This document shows, piece after piece, positions 1 through 12,274 of a stretch of DNA of 64,000 nt. Below the pieces are notes generated by a model that saw only the letters and a program-made list of their open reading frames with translations, ran no database searches and was not told where the DNA came from. The DNA lies in NCBI GenBank assembly GCA_030490835.1, contig CM059973.1:85327221-85391220 (forward strand). Reading direction: 5' to 3'. The translations under genes were made by a program, and so were the position numbers. This DNA comes from Annona cherimola. Taxonomy: Eukaryota > Streptophyta > Magnoliopsida > Magnoliales > Annonaceae. Every line of letters starts with the position of its first letter. The stretch's first letter is position 1.

Positions 1-611
1 CTCAACCGCTCATAAGCCATTAGCATTAGTGGTCATTGGTACCAAATCCAACCTCTTTTATCTTTCTATCAAAAATAACAAAAAACCAATTGAACTCAAG
101 TTAAATACTGCATGGTTTAGTAATTACCTTTAGGTTTTTTATTTTTTCAGCAGTATATCACCACTTGATGACTAAGTTGCTGATATAAGTGTGTATAAGA
201 TGTTAAGGAGGTCCAGAGTTTGAAGTTAGGTGGAGGCCGGATAGAAAAGAAATTCGAGCAGTACTGTCGGAGCTTGAGGCTGCGTTTCCTTGAAAGATCA
301 CGGAAAACAATTCAATCAGCGATCAAAGTAAAGACAACCATGCAATCTCTCTGATGGAAATCACCTTCATCCAAGCATCGGTCATTCCATAAAACCCAGA
401 TATTGATGTATAAAGAACCTCTAACAACGGCCTTTAAGCGGCGTACTCAATTACTAATTGTCGTTTTTCTATAAGAGAAAAGGCTGGTTTAAAACGGCAC
501 ACTCACCTGGCAACGTAGCCCGAAGGTATCTGCAACACTAAAAAATTGGAAAGGAAAAAATAAAACATGGTTCTGCAGTGGGAACAAAATGCATCTGAAG
601 TTTCAATCCAC

Positions 612-680
612 CCCTATAAATCAATGCCAATCAATTCCCTCCAACCACAACATCTAGTCCCACACACAAATTCTCCCACC
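612..680 (+). promoter_or_regulatory. Core promoter and leader of chitinase gene 1
   Basis: A TATA box (TATAAA, 615-620) lies 66 bases before the ATG at 681. The stretch from the TATA box to the ATG is almost the same as that of the second chitinase gene (6174-6242), so both gene copies kept the same core promoter. The ATG is preceded by CCACC, a favourable context. Further upstream, pieces at about 67-100, 350-385 and 495-535 match the upstream region of gene 2, with extra sequence between them here. Confidence 0.7.
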
Positions 681-1592
681 ATGGTTTCCACTACTCTCCT
701 CTGCTCGCTCCTCATTGCTCAAGCTCTTCTCCTAGCTTCCTCACTGATCCAAGCAGCCCCAGACTCCAAGCTTTTTCGTGAATACATTGGCGCCGAATTC
801 AATAATGTTAGATTCTCCGATGTCCCCATAAATCCCTCTGTGGATTTCCATTTCATTCTCTCTTTCGCAATAGACTACACCACAGACTCTCCCTCCCCCA
901 CCAACGGAAAATTCAACATATTTTGGGATCCTGACAACCTCAGCCCTTCCCAAGTTGGCTCCATCAAAGCAAGTCATGGCAACGTGAAGGTGGGCCTCAG
1001 CCTGGGAGGCGACAGCGTGGGGTCTGGATACGCCTACTTCGACCCATCTTCTGTTGACTCTTGGGTCAGAAATGCTGTTTCATCACTCACACAAATCATC
1101 AAGACCTATGGATTGGATGGGATCGACATTGATTACGAACACTTCAAGGCCGATCCGAACACATTTGCAGAGTGCATTGGGCAGCTTGTGACTAAACTCA
1201 AGGGAAATGGGATCATCTCATTTGCATCCATAGCGCCCTTCAACGACGATGATGTGCAGAGTCATTACTTGGCATTGTGGAAGAAATATGGACATGTTAT
1301 AGACTACGTCAATTTCCAGTTCTATGCATACGATCAAGGTACCACAGTGTCTCAGTTTCTGGACTACTACAATACCCAAAGCTCGAATTATGAGGGTGGT
1401 AAGGTTTTGGTGAGCTTTAGCACTGATGGGAGTGGAGGATTGAGCCCTCAGGGCGGATTCTTCAAGGCATGTAGCAGATTGAAGAGTCAGGACAATCTTC
1501 ATGGGATCTTTGTGTGGTCTGCTGATGATTCCATGAGGAATGGTTTCCGTTATGAGAAGCAATCGCAGGCCTTATTGGCCGGTGGCCATTGA
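681..1592 (+). CDS. GH18 chitinase (tulip-bulb chitinase / chitinase 2-like), tandem copy 1
   Basis: An intronless gene for a 303-residue glycoside hydrolase family 18 protein, expected to cleave beta-1,4 links in chitin or act as a related vegetative storage or defence protein. Residues 1 to about 25 form a hydrophobic signal peptide ending near IQAAP, so secretion or vacuolar delivery is expected. The two GH18 landmarks are present: the SxGG strand (SLGG, about residues 107-110) and the catalytic DxxDxDxE signature (DGIDIDYE, about 146-153) with the acid/base Glu intact. A later QFYAY segment fits the substrate-binding strand. The frame stays open for 38 codons upstream, but those codons run across the TATA box, so the start at 681 is preferred; it also matches the only start available to gene 2. 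Length is normal for the chitinase 2-like subgroup. Whether it is an active chitinase or a chitinase-like lectin or storage protein cannot be decided here. Confidence 0.93.
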   Translation: MVSTTLLCSLLIAQALLLASSLIQAAPDSKLFREYIGAEFNNVRFSDVPINPSVDFHFILSFAIDYTTDSPSPTNGKFNIFWDPDNLSPSQVGSIKASHGNVKVGLSLGGDSVGSGYAYFDPSSVDSWVRNAVSSLTQIIKTYGLDGIDIDYEHFKADPNTFAECIGQLVTKLKGNGIISFASIAPFNDDDVQSHYLALWKKYGHVIDYVNFQFYAYDQGTTVSQFLDYYNTQSSNYEGGKVLVSFSTDGSGGLSPQGGFFKACSRLKSQDNLHGIFVWSADDSMRNGFRYEKQSQALLAGGH

Positions 1593-3487
1593 TGAAATCT
1601 CTTCTTCTGTATGTCGTTTCTCCATAGGTGCTTGTACTTGCTTTTGACATCGTCTGTATATGCTTGTACTCGGAAAGATTCCTGTTTGAATGATTATTTT
1701 ACTATGTTTTGGATTATGTGCTAATCGGGAACAACTGTTCGTCGCCATGCAAAGTCCTTAGTGACCAACTGCCAGTCTTCTCCCCTCTTGATTGGCATTC
1801 AGGTAAGTTCAAGTCTAGACTTTCAATTCATAGTGATTTATATTTGGGTGTGGCAGGGGAACAATTAGCATGTGGACTTTCCCACTGACACCAATTCTGC
1901 ATTCCTGACAAGTAATATTATCCAACCCAGACATAAACGCACCGGCAAACGGCTGGTTTACATACCTGCTCCAAGGAAGTGAATAATACATTGTGAGAAT
2001 TAATTGCTTAAGGCCGGCCAGGGTCGAAAAGGGAGCCATGATCTTTTGATGGCCCACGAAAATTGGCACAACTCTCCACGTACTGGTCAAGCTTCAACCC
2101 GTTAACGCATTGAGGTGGTCCATCTGTTGTATGTATAGATTATTAATTTCCAACCAACTTCAAAATGGATCATCTAATTATCGGAAGATGAACAATCTTC
2201 TTATCTTGATTGGTAATTTAACAGAGCTGAATAGCTGATCCCCCTCCACCTCAATCTCATTTTTCGCTTTCACTCTTTTCTGTTCATGTTACATGCCACA
2301 ATTAGAACCAAGAGAGGGGTTCGCTGATGTTATATGCATTTGGTCTCTTTGCGAAAAATACTTGGGGATTTCGATCAATGCTGCCCAACAAGTCGAGGCG
2401 ATGCACCAGGTTTCTCCGCGGGAAATGTTTTTTGGGGATTTGGTCTAAGCTGGCCAACTTGTCAATGCTCAAGCCTCAAAGTCCTATTGCTAGGCCTTTA
2501 ATGGGTGGCGATTTTGGCAACAAGATATTCTCTATTAGTTGTTAAAGAACTGGTAAAGTTAATCATGGAATTTGCAAAAGGTATGAGACCAAAAAAAAAA
2601 AAAAGTGGTACTCACGGTACAAAGCTAGCTATTAGGTGGAGGGAATTATAAGGGCGTAACCGGGCTGTGTCATACAAGTTGGAGGCTGACTTTAATCTCA
2701 ATCCATTTAAAAACTCCAATCTTAACTTTAATTAATTTAGCATAAATAGATCAGATCAGAGTTCAAGTTATTATTAAGTTGGTAGCATGGGCTACTAAAA
2801 TTGAAAATGAAGTGCTAATGACTTATTTTAAGTTTAAAAGATCGTTTTTTATATTTAATTTTAATTTAAATATTAATTCTATGATAATCATTCACAACTT
2901 GTAAACTAATAAGCACCAAGAAAATCGTAACTCATTTATTTTATAGATTATAAATGGATTAGAAAGGTTGATGAGTTAAACAAGTTTGATTATCATGTTG
3001 ACCGTTGAATAAGGCAACTCAGGACTATGTTGACTAGTTTAACAAAGTCAATTCATGACCAACCCATTATCTAAACATGTTATATGAGTTATGTAACCGG
3101 GTTGGTAGCCAAATTGAAAATTTTCAACTTTAATGTGCTAAGCATGAGGTTGGCTTAGCTAGGACATGGATTGATTTTCAACCGTAATATGCCAAACATC
3201 AGGTTGAGTTAGCTATGTCATGGAATGGTCCTAACTTGGTTACACACCTAAAGAGAATTCAATACCCATTTAGCTAGTTTTATACATTAGGCTATGTTTA
3301 GACTTTAAAGCAAATATAATATGACGTAAAAATAATCTATCCTCAAAAGTAGCTACCAAGGGAAGTAAAGCTAAGACTATTTTTTAAACACAGGTAAAGA
3401 TACAATACATGAGTATGTATTGAAATCTGGATGCATACATATATTTGAGCCTTTATTTAATCTTTATTTTGTTTTTCTTATCATTGT
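1593..3487. other. Intergenic, downstream of chitinase 1; no gene seen
   Basis: The 3' flank of chitinase gene 1 followed by AT-rich DNA. Short open frames at 1815-2090 (minus) and 2327-2545 (plus) have no recognisable motifs. A run of As lies near 2590. From about 2940 to 3280 there are repeated phrases of the GGTTGA/AACAAGTT type, resembling worn copies of the hAT-type repeats seen near 27.6 and 44.8 kb. Confidence 0.5.
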
Positions 3488-3492
3488 TATAT

Positions 3493-5134
3493 TGTAACAC
3501 CCCATTTCTAGATATACTCAATAACTTGTTAATGTGTACTATATAACCTAAGAAAAATTCGACAGCATCTCCCTATAATATATAAGGGGTGACATGGAAT
3601 ACACGACCTAATATTCATAAACATTTCAATTTCATTTCAAAATGTAACATTTAATTCTATATTTATACACTTGTATCTTCATATAATTAGAACATTCATA
3701 TAGAAAGAAAATCATTAAATTTTATCCTTACACAATAAGCAAACCAAATTATTATACATATATGCATCAACAGAGATTATAATCCAATTCAAAATACCAA
3801 ATACAATATGTTTGTCAAAGTGAATCTTACTCAGTAATCCTCTACATATACTAATATCAAAAGAGCATAAATTCTAAAATAATTGTATTTAAAGATATTG
3901 TGTTAATGGTCTCCAAGATTTAGTCTTCCACTTGTCCTATCTTGAGGTTCCCCACCTCGCCTGTAATCTAAAGGCAAAATAACAAACCATATGTGTTTAA
4001 ATAGACTCAGTAAGTAGATAGTGGTTTACACAAAGTACAATAACTAAAATTCTGGATGCTCATGTTATGATCAAGATAAGACATATAGGTCCAATACCCA
4101 TTCTCAAGATCGTATGCATATAACCACGTATAAATAGAAGGACACGAATAATGCTCTACTCATGTCTATCAAGGGCCATGAACAACCCTCTCCTCATGTC
4201 AATCAGGAGCCATGAACAACCCTTTTACAACCAACCATTTTAAATAACACATCATACATAACGGACAAGGATAAATGTCATAAACCACACATACAACATT
4301 AACAAGGTTTACTTTAAATTCAATATATAAAACTATTATACAAGCATTTTACCAAACACATGATAGGTGCAAAAAAACGGAACCTTCAGGTTATACTCTC
4401 GTTTGAGCCGAATCGACTAACTTCATATTTTAATATTATAAAAACTGCTAACGAGTCCTTTACTTCATAAAAATCGCACATTCATAGCAAATTTCCTATG
4501 AACCCTGCTTACCCTAATTGTTACGAACCCTACGCCCAATACCATGTTGTGGGCGCTACACATTCTCACTAGTCTTATATCATGTTTAACATAAAATTTC
4601 ATCACTAAATTAAGAAGGGGCGACGTCTACTTACCTTTGATCGTGATTTCTCCCCAAAACAGCGATCCTAGACTTGAATTGCCAAGATTTGGAGCTTCCT
4701 TAATGAGAATCGATGATATTGAAAGCAGTTGGTAGAGTTTTCTTGAAGAAATTTACGGCTAGATCGAATTGAACAGAAGGGAAAAAAAGAAGAAGAAGCG
4801 GAGAACGGGAAGAGAAGAAGAGGGAAAGGTAGTCGGGCGTAAATGAAAATGAAGCCCTAGCGCGCGGACTCTCTTTTTAACTGAACCCCCATTGGGCCGG
4901 GCCGGAGCATGGGTCGAGTCTAATCGCAATTAGTAATTTTCTTTCCCACTCCTACGACTTAATAATTAAAAATTTCTCCGGAGGTGTTGCTCCCTTGGCC
5001 CCCGCGACCTGACCGAACAGGTCGAACCCCGTACCTACTCTGCAAGGTGGAAAATAGTCATAGCGTTCAACAATGACACACTAATCATACACCTTTAAAT
5101 TTATACCCAATGTACTAAGATCGTAATACATGCA
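3493..5134 (-). mobile_element. Candidate solo LTR (Gypsy-like, minus orientation)
   Basis: The block starts TGTAACACC and can be ended at ATGCA (5134), giving TG...CA termini with a 5-bp direct repeat TATAT on both sides (3488-3492 and 5135-5139). Read on the minus strand it has an LTR-like layout: a CT-rich leader (about 4850-4750), then a GTAAGT-type donor near 4633, then sequence with phrases such as GATTCGGCTCAAACGAGAG. There is no internal retrotransposon coding sequence. The TSD is AT-rich and could be chance, so the right-hand end is uncertain. It splits the chitinase pair. Confidence 0.42.
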
Positions 5135-5139
5135 TATAT

Positions 5140-5865
5140 GCATTATATGTTCCCTAGATGTCACGTCCATATATGTTATGCATTCATTAACATCATAAAT
5201 TCCTAGTAGCATGTTCATAAATTACCTCATAAAATAGGAAAGGGTTATAATGAAAATAAAATAAAATACCTTATCCTCACATATACAACCATTGATCGCA
5301 CATATATTTAGATTATATACAAAAATTTATCATTTTTTAGATTTTTTACATATTTTTTGATAATTTCAAAAACAAATATCATTTTTGTGTGAATCCATTT
5401 GTAATCACTGTATATACTAAAATTTATCATTTTTGAATTTATATATTTTTTAGAATTTCAAAAATCAATAATTTTACCCTCATTAAATGAATATGAAAAG
5501 TGTTGATTTACGAAATTATAGAAAAATATATACGAACATCTAAAAATGATAAATCTTAATATATATATATACAAAGATTGAAAATGGATTTAAATAAAAA
5601 ATAAAAATAAATAACGACAAAGCTTTAATCATATATATATATTAAAATTTCAATACGCGCGAATGTTGTGGATCATTACCCATTTAACACTACTACCCTC
5701 CATATGAGACATGCGAGAATTCATATACTCGAACCCAACAGTCAGTAAATAAATTTAAAAAACTATGTTTAAGAACAAAAGAGAAGGCGATAGTGATATG
5801 AACAATAAATTTTACAGTCTAGAGGCCGTACGCAATCGATCTGCTACCACCCGTAAACTTCTCCA
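5140..5865. repeat. AT-rich intergenic DNA with a palindromic core (about 5385-5595)
   Basis: The left part holds the phrase ATTTATCATTTTTGAATTT and the right part its approximate reverse complement (5530-5590), so this is probably a decayed fold-back MITE. No coding signal. An open frame at 5765-6052 merely spans the start of the duplicated chitinase upstream region. Confidence 0.45.
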
Positions 5866-5904
5866 GTGGAATACGTTGGTGCGAAGCGCAACTTTTGTTG
5901 ATCT

Positions 5905-6242
5905 TTCTATCAAAACCAATAAAAACCCAATTCAATCAAATTATACTAGCTGCCGCGTCATCAAAGATGGAAATCATCCATATCCAAGCATAGTCCTTCA
6001 ACGGCACACTCATCTGGCAACGTATGCTGCAGGTATACGCACTACCACCTGATTTTAAAGAAATATATATACACACACGCGATCTTGCTGTGGGCACCAC
6101 TCGATTTAATTATTTTTTTTTTTTCTAAAATGATGTTTCTGTGGGGCCATAAAATATCTTAAGCTCCTTCTGCGCCTATAAATGAATTGCAATCAATTCC
6201 CTTCAACCACAACATCTAGGCCCACACACAAATTCTCCCACC
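5905..6242 (+). promoter_or_regulatory. Promoter and leader of chitinase gene 2
   Basis: Blocks at 5905-5960, 5965-5995 and 6001-6040 match upstream sequence of chitinase gene 1 but are closer together, because gene 1 carries extra DNA or gene 2 has lost it. The TATA box (TATAAA, 6177-6182) is 61 bases before the ATG at 6243, and the segment from there to the ATG is nearly identical to that of gene 1. Confidence 0.7.
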
Positions 6243-7157
6243 ATGGTTTCCACTACTCTCCTCTGCTCTCTCATCATTGCTCAAGCTCTTCTCCTAGCTT
6301 CCTCACCGATTCAAGCAGCCCCAGACTCCAAGCTTTTTCGTGAATACATTGGCGCCGAATTCAATAATGTTAGATTCTCCGATGTCCCCATAAATCCCTC
6401 TGTGGATTTCCACTTCATTCTCTCTTTCGCAATAGACTACACCACAGACTCTCCCTCCCCCACCAACGGAAAATTCAACATATTTTGGGATTCTGACAAC
6501 CTCAGCCCTTCCCAAGTTGGCTCCATCAAAGCAAGTCATGGCAACGTGAAGGTGGGCCTCAGCCTGGGAGGCGACAGCGTGGGGTCTGGATACGCCTACT
6601 TCGACCCATCTTCTGTCGACTCTTGGGTCAGCAATGCTGTTTCATCGCTCACACAAATCATCAAGACCTATGGATTAGATGGCATCGACATTGATTACGA
6701 ACACTTCAAGGCCGATCCCAACACATTTGCAGAGTGCATTGGGCAGCTTGTGACTACACTCAAGGGAAATGGGATCATCTCATTTGCATCCATAGCGCCC
6801 TTCGACAACGACGATGTGCAGAGTCATTACTTGGCGTTGTGGAAGAAATATGGGCTTGTTATAGACTATGTGAACTTCCAGTTCTATGCATATGCGCAGG
6901 GCACCACAGTGTCACAGTTTCTGGACCACTTCAACACCCATAGCTCTAACTATGAAGGGGGTAAGCTGTTGGTGAGCTTTAGCACAGAGACAAGTGCAGG
7001 AGGATTGAGTCCACAGGATGGGTTCTTCAAGGCATGTAGCAGGTTGAAGAATGAGGGCAATCTTCATGGGATCTTTGTGTGGGCTGCTGATGATTCTGTG
7101 GGTAATAGTTTCCGTTACGAGCGGCAATCACAGGCCTTGTTGGCAGGTGGCCATTGA
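6243..7157 (+). CDS. GH18 chitinase (tulip-bulb chitinase / chitinase 2-like), tandem copy 2
   Basis: An intronless second copy, 304 residues. It has a signal peptide (1 to about 25), SLGG at 107-110 and DGIDIDYE at 146-153 with catalytic Glu153 kept, so it should have the same activity as copy 1. Compared with copy 1, the first 170 residues differ at only about five positions, while the last 130 differ at about twenty and include a one-residue insertion near residue 250 (ETSAGG against DGSGG). This fits tandem duplication followed by conversion of the 5' half, or faster change of the 3' half. Both copies end in the same LLAGGH tail. The 3' flanks diverge within about 30 bases of the stop. 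Same orientation as copy 1. Confidence 0.93.
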   Translation: MVSTTLLCSLIIAQALLLASSPIQAAPDSKLFREYIGAEFNNVRFSDVPINPSVDFHFILSFAIDYTTDSPSPTNGKFNIFWDSDNLSPSQVGSIKASHGNVKVGLSLGGDSVGSGYAYFDPSSVDSWVSNAVSSLTQIIKTYGLDGIDIDYEHFKADPNTFAECIGQLVTTLKGNGIISFASIAPFDNDDVQSHYLALWKKYGLVIDYVNFQFYAYAQGTTVSQFLDHFNTHSSNYEGGKLLVSFSTETSAGGLSPQDGFFKACSRLKNEGNLHGIFVWAADDSVGNSFRYERQSQALLAGGH

Positions 7158-9300
7158 CGAGATCTCTTCAAACATGTTGTTGTCCTGCTCTTGGACTTGC
7201 TTTTGGCTGGTTTGATCTACTGGACCTCATGCCTGTACAAGTTATACATAGGACCGGTTATTTCTTTTTCTGTTTCCGTTTACATCTGCCTTTTATATTA
7301 TTCGTGTGGCAAGTTCGAACCCCACCTTCCAGCCGATCTTTATTTCCTTGCTGTAGGCTGGCATTGATCTACAAGCCCAGCTGAAACTGGATAGTGTTGG
7401 GCTTACGACAATCAGTAATAATGAAATGACCTCTGACTGTTGATGCAACTAAGGTCAGCCCTACTCTTAACCATTTTCCAAAATCTCATGTCTTAGTGTT
7501 TTATCCTATTTTGAGCTAGCTCAATTTGTGTTCTACTTTACCTTATTTTTTTCAATATGGATGGCTTTAGTTTTGTTGATTTAAAACAATCTTTATGTTA
7601 TATTTGAACATTATAATTCCGCTATAAATTTTCCTTAGATGCCGGTAAATAACATGATAATATTATACTTTTATTAAATAAACAAATTTATATATAAATT
7701 AAATAATTTTTATATCTTTTAAAGATACATGAAATTTATAATATATTTCATTAAAAAATATTTTAATATATCAATCATTCAAGTTAGTTCTAGGTATCTA
7801 GGTGTTGGAACCTATCCTATCTTAATTGCATCAAATTATTTTTATTTGTACTGTCCACTAACTACAAATAAAGAAAATAAAAGTTTATACTGCTCGTTTT
7901 AAGATACCTCATGTTGGACACCTAACCCATCAGGTTATCCTATCCAACCCAAGTTTCATCTCTAGTTAGGCATTTGTATGAACATTAGGAATTCGGTATG
8001 CACATCTGGGTCTTCGTACCCTGGGCTCCACCGTGGGCTGAGCTGAAAAACAACAATTTCTGACATCCTTGCGGTAGCAGGCAAACACGAACCACTTTGG
8101 CAGAGCCCGTAACACTCTTAATACATAAATGGACTTTTTTTTATTAAAATTTGGATCGTTTTTGACATATGACTTATTACAGTCTTAAATTGCTTAATAC
8201 AGCAATTTTAACACTTTGGCTGTTTAAGTTGGGTAATACAAGCCACCTCTAGAAGTTCACCAAGCTAAAAAGCGAAGAGAGAAAAAAGCCTTGCCTCGAA
8301 TTTCATTTCCTTGTACTGATGAGTCATGATTGGTTGTCCTAATTATTACGAATCTCTTTAATATGAACAATCCGACCCATACAGACAATTGTACAAGTAA
8401 TTATATAGGACGCAGTAAGGGGGGGTACTTTGTTTACAGCTATTGTAATGATTAAAAAAATCATTCAGCTGGAGTGAATGCAATTTTAATTTTTGGTTCA
8501 GCCCATGTCAAACACTTTAAATCAGTTGGATGATGATTTCTGCAAATACTATACGCAATTGCTTAAATACGTGACCATTGGCTATCCTTTGCAAGTCAAG
8601 CTAGAACTTGGAAGCCAGGATCACTTAAGCTGTCCAATATTCGCTAAAAACGTTGGACAGAATTGCATATATATTGTCTTTTTTAATAGTTTATGATCTT
8701 TTAAGCTATCTCTATATGACCCAATCCATAGACAGCACCCTGCCAGGTGTCATGGGGAGTGGTGGCTGTACCTTATCATATCCCATCCTATCACTGCATT
8801 CCTGTGATATTTGGCAAGGAATTAGGTGTCAGGGTCGCAAAAGAAAGGGCGGTCCACATCAGGGCTTCGGTGGTAGAGAACGCAAATGATACGGAAAGCT
8901 TCAAAAGGGCGACGGAATCAGGGGCACTTTTTTCATGTGCAACTGACTGTGTCAGAGGAATGAGGTGCAGATGAACAGAAATAATGGAGTAAAAGTAAAG
9001 ACTACGTAGGCAGAATCCATACATGGAGTATGAACAAAGATTGGTACCCGGTAGTTCATACGTTAACACCTGCATGCCTGCCTTCCTTTACTGTGTCATG
9101 GGATGGGGTATATGGTGCCTATGATGCGTGTTTGTAAGAGTAATGCTAGCAACCTTGTACACCGATGGGGCCAAAATCAGCTAAACCAATGGCCATGGGA
9201 ATCAGATGTAATTATGTAAGCTATCCAACATTTATGAAGGCAATTTTTCTCTAGTGTTAGGAAGTTTTTCAAATAGAGTTAGTTGAAAGAGGGCCCATTA
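7158..9300. other. Intergenic; no gene recognised
   Basis: Downstream of chitinase 2. Short overlapping frames (7154-7384, 8493-8974 plus; 8791-9075 minus) show no motif, signal or splice pattern I recognise. GC content rises somewhat at 8750-9150 compared with its surroundings, but I see no domain there. Confidence 0.45.
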
Positions 9301-10284
9301 AAAAGTTGTAATAGGAGATGCATTGGTTAAACAAGCTTTTTAATAAAATTAAAATTAAATAATTAAAAATAGATCATATCGACGGAGAAAAGTCAGTTTA
9401 GGTCAGATTAGTTTAGTCCTTCTCTTTCATGTATTTGATATAACGTTTTCTAGTCCTAATAATATTACTTCTTGAAATTGTTATCTATATTTTCTGTCAT
9501 TAATCTTAGTATAGAATTTTATCGATTTTCAGTGTATTTAGTGCTACAATATTTCCCATCTGCCTTTCAGTGAAACTCCATTAGACGATGATATATTATC
9601 CTAAATATTGCAGCCTGAGAACAATATAGCATTTTTATTTTCATGCATGGATTAAATATGAATAACCCATATATATTCTACACGAGCATTATCACTTATC
9701 GATAAGCATAATACCATCTGTGTCTTCAATTCGTGATGAATGGAATTACGGAACATACACGCGGGAATTTTAATTGATGTATGATTAGTTCGAAACGTTT
9801 TTAACTTAGCATTTTATGGATAACATATCATATTTAGTTAGAAAAGAAACAATTTCCATTAAATAATAATTACTATAATGTTAACATCAATTACAATCTG
9901 TATAAATTTATTAAATCTTTTTCCCACAAGTGTGATGCCTCGCATCTGTATACAGTTTCTTAAACAATTTTGATTTATAATGATGTAAATATAATTCCTA
10001 GCAAAATAAATATTTTAGATTTCATAAAATCACTTTGAATAATCCCCAGTCAAAAAATTTTACTTTTGATATTATTTCCCTGCCGTTGGATGATTTGTTA
10101 CTCGATCCGGCTGCAGCAGAACCTGGCGTGGATACACGTGCAGCTACAAAGGTAAAAGACAGGCGTGCACTTACGCGTTGCAGGTGTCCCCACTGCCTGA
10201 TTGCTGCGGGACCCACATGCATATGCACAAGTCATATACGTGAGCATGAATAAGACAACATTTCAGAAACGTTTATTAACGGGT
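9301..10284. other. AT-rich intergenic DNA; nothing recognised
   Basis: No convincing coding sequence. A locally GC-richer patch at 10080-10230 gives open frames on both strands (10022-10228 minus, 10035-10253 plus) with no family resemblance, so they are read as chance frames. Confidence 0.4.
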
Positions 10285-10535
10285 GGTGGGAAACGCAGGT
10301 GGAAAATAGTGGGTAAATCAATTTTAAGGTATTTTATTAATCAACTAATTGTTATATTTTTTTATTTTTATCTGGATATTTCGATCATTTTTCTCATCAA
10401 CTACCTTCCAACAAACCTATTTATTTAAACTTTACCTCTATCATTTCATATCAATTACATAATTTTTAAAATATTTCATTTTTTATTATCATCAAATAAT
10501 ACATTTCTCACCGCATTCATTTTCTCAAACGTCCT
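10285..10535. repeat. MITE family D copy
   Basis: A pyrimidine-rich strand with the phrase series TTTATTTTTATCTGGATATTT, CATCAACTACCTTCC and CTATCATTTCATATCAATTACA. The same order of phrases occurs at 28905-29130 and 54285-54545, so this is a dispersed non-coding repeat. Ends are approximate. Confidence 0.5.
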
Positions 10536-10559
10536 CTTAGTCTCTCTTTATCTCTCCGT

Positions 10560-10880
10560 AGTATGCATGGATGGTTCATTATCTTATGCGTTCTGTTACA
10601 AATACTTAATTTTTTAATTTTTTTCAAATTTTATATATAATTATTAATTTAAGTATATTTAACATGTATATTAATTTTTACTATTTTTAAATTACTAAAA
10701 ATATAGCTAATTTCGAAAAATTAAAAAAATCTACAAATCTCAAAAAATAATAAAAATCGATATATATGTTAAATATACTTAGATGATTAATTGTGTAAAA
10801 AAATTTAAAAAATAAGTTAAATACTGTCAGGTGCACCGAGCCTAAGCATCCGCAGGTGCTTCTATGCATGTTACTGTACG
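10560..10880. repeat. Palindromic MITE, family F copy
   Basis: The centre is an imperfect palindrome: ATATTTAACATGTATATTAATTTTTACTATTTTT on the left faces its reverse complement near 10755-10800. The same core is found at 26115-26459 and 44402-44722. A GC-richer end (GGTGCACCGAGCC, about 10833) resembles the ends of the 26-kb copy. Boundaries approximate. Confidence 0.5.
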
Positions 10881-11751
10881 GAAACAGGCAGATGTCAGGT
10901 CATTGAAGGAACTATTCAGGTGGGAGTGACATTGCATAGCAGCATATGTGCATGCTTAGAATCCGATCACAACGGAAGGGAGTACTACTCGCCTGCTTTA
11001 ATTGGTGGGAGACTCTTTTTTTTTTTCCCCTTTTTTTGGGTCATGATGAAAGCTAATTAATGCCGCCCTATTCTTATATCCAACCGTCGATTTCTTACAC
11101 ATGTATATATTTACATATGCTTGTGTTAAACCACCTAGACTTTCTACCTTTAACAAAGTCTGCGGACTTTGGCTTACACGTCATTGCAACCCTGACCGTG
11201 TCAAGACTCTATTATAAACATGTAGTTAATAACTCTGCCAACTAAAATATCAAAATAATAATAACTCTGCCAACTTGATCCGTGATAACCAGCTGGTTGC
11301 TTGATGAGGTACACTTGCGACTTGATTACTGCACACTAGATGACCGATCTTCCGGGGCCACTCAGTTTCCAGAGGAAAAAGCTCTGCCTGTCCTGCTGTT
11401 GTGGCTACATTGGGGTGGGATGACAGCACGCAAAGCCACACTAATTAATGATGGAAGAATATATGATTACATATCTTGATCTTTGGCTTATTAATTAACA
11501 CAACTTATACCCTCATCTTAGTATCAGTAATTAACATGATGCATGGAATTGATTCACTACCTGCATATAGTTTTATATTATTTATCCGGCCCTGTCCATT
11601 TTATTGGAAGTTTGGAACCCACGTAGGTAGCCGTAGCGGACAGCTGCTTCTTGCCGGTCGTTGGCCATCTCCCTCTTCCATCTCTATCTATCATCCCAGT
11701 AGTCCCTTGAACCCATGCATGCCACCAACGACCGGACAAAGTAATCAAAGT
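10881..11751. other. Intergenic; no gene recognised
   Basis: Contains several short frames (11060-11808) without motifs. A T-rich/C tract lies at 11012-11037. Nothing I can assign. Confidence 0.4.
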
Positions 11752-12232
11752 TCAATGGAAGTGATTTCATGGAATCCTCTTCAATTTTTAGATTTTGATG
11801 AAATTTAATTCATTTATTATATTTAACATTATTTATTTAGCTAAGAGAATAAATTTCATCCAAATCTAATATATGTATATGTTATATTTGCTCAAAAATA
11901 AAACCATTATGGGTTAATTAGGAAAATTACCTAGATTCATTCACATATGAATTAGAATGTGATGATATTTTATAAAATCATTTACTCATATACTAGTGAT
12001 ATTTTAGATGACTTAGATGTCAAAAAGATTATTTAAAATTTATACTTAGCATTAAATCACTTTATCAAATTGATTTTACACGTTTGTAGATTAAGCTTAT
12101 ATATAATAATACCAGACAAACGAAAAGTTTTCATTACAATATAAATGATGGTAAAAATAATAGATAAAGTGAATTTTTAATCAAACATCTAGACCTTAAA
12201 AATGAAGATAATTCCATTAAAAAAAGGTTTTT
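11752..12232. mobile_element. MITE family B, copy 1
   Basis: Starts near CATGGAATCC/TTTTTAGATTTTGATG and ends with ACCTTAAAAATGAAG, an imperfect inverted terminal repeat. Inside it has the family phrases TTAATTCATTTATTATATTTAACAT, TTTCATCCAAATC and AGTGATATTTTAGATGA. Five more copies lie at 13387, 13965, 19727, 50140 and 56598. About 480 bp, non-coding. Confidence 0.6.
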
Positions 12233-12274
12233 CGGAGAAACATCTATATATAGATAACATGTCTAAGCTTAATG

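Noticed and set aside
567..680. 38-codon N-terminal extension of chitinase 1
   Set aside because: It runs through the TATA box and leader, is absent from gene 2, and the downstream ATG starts a proper signal peptide.
741..977. Antisense frames within both chitinase genes (also 6303-6539, 1218-1562, 6912-7127)
   Set aside because: Shadows of the conserved sense coding sequence; equal in both copies only because the DNA is duplicated.
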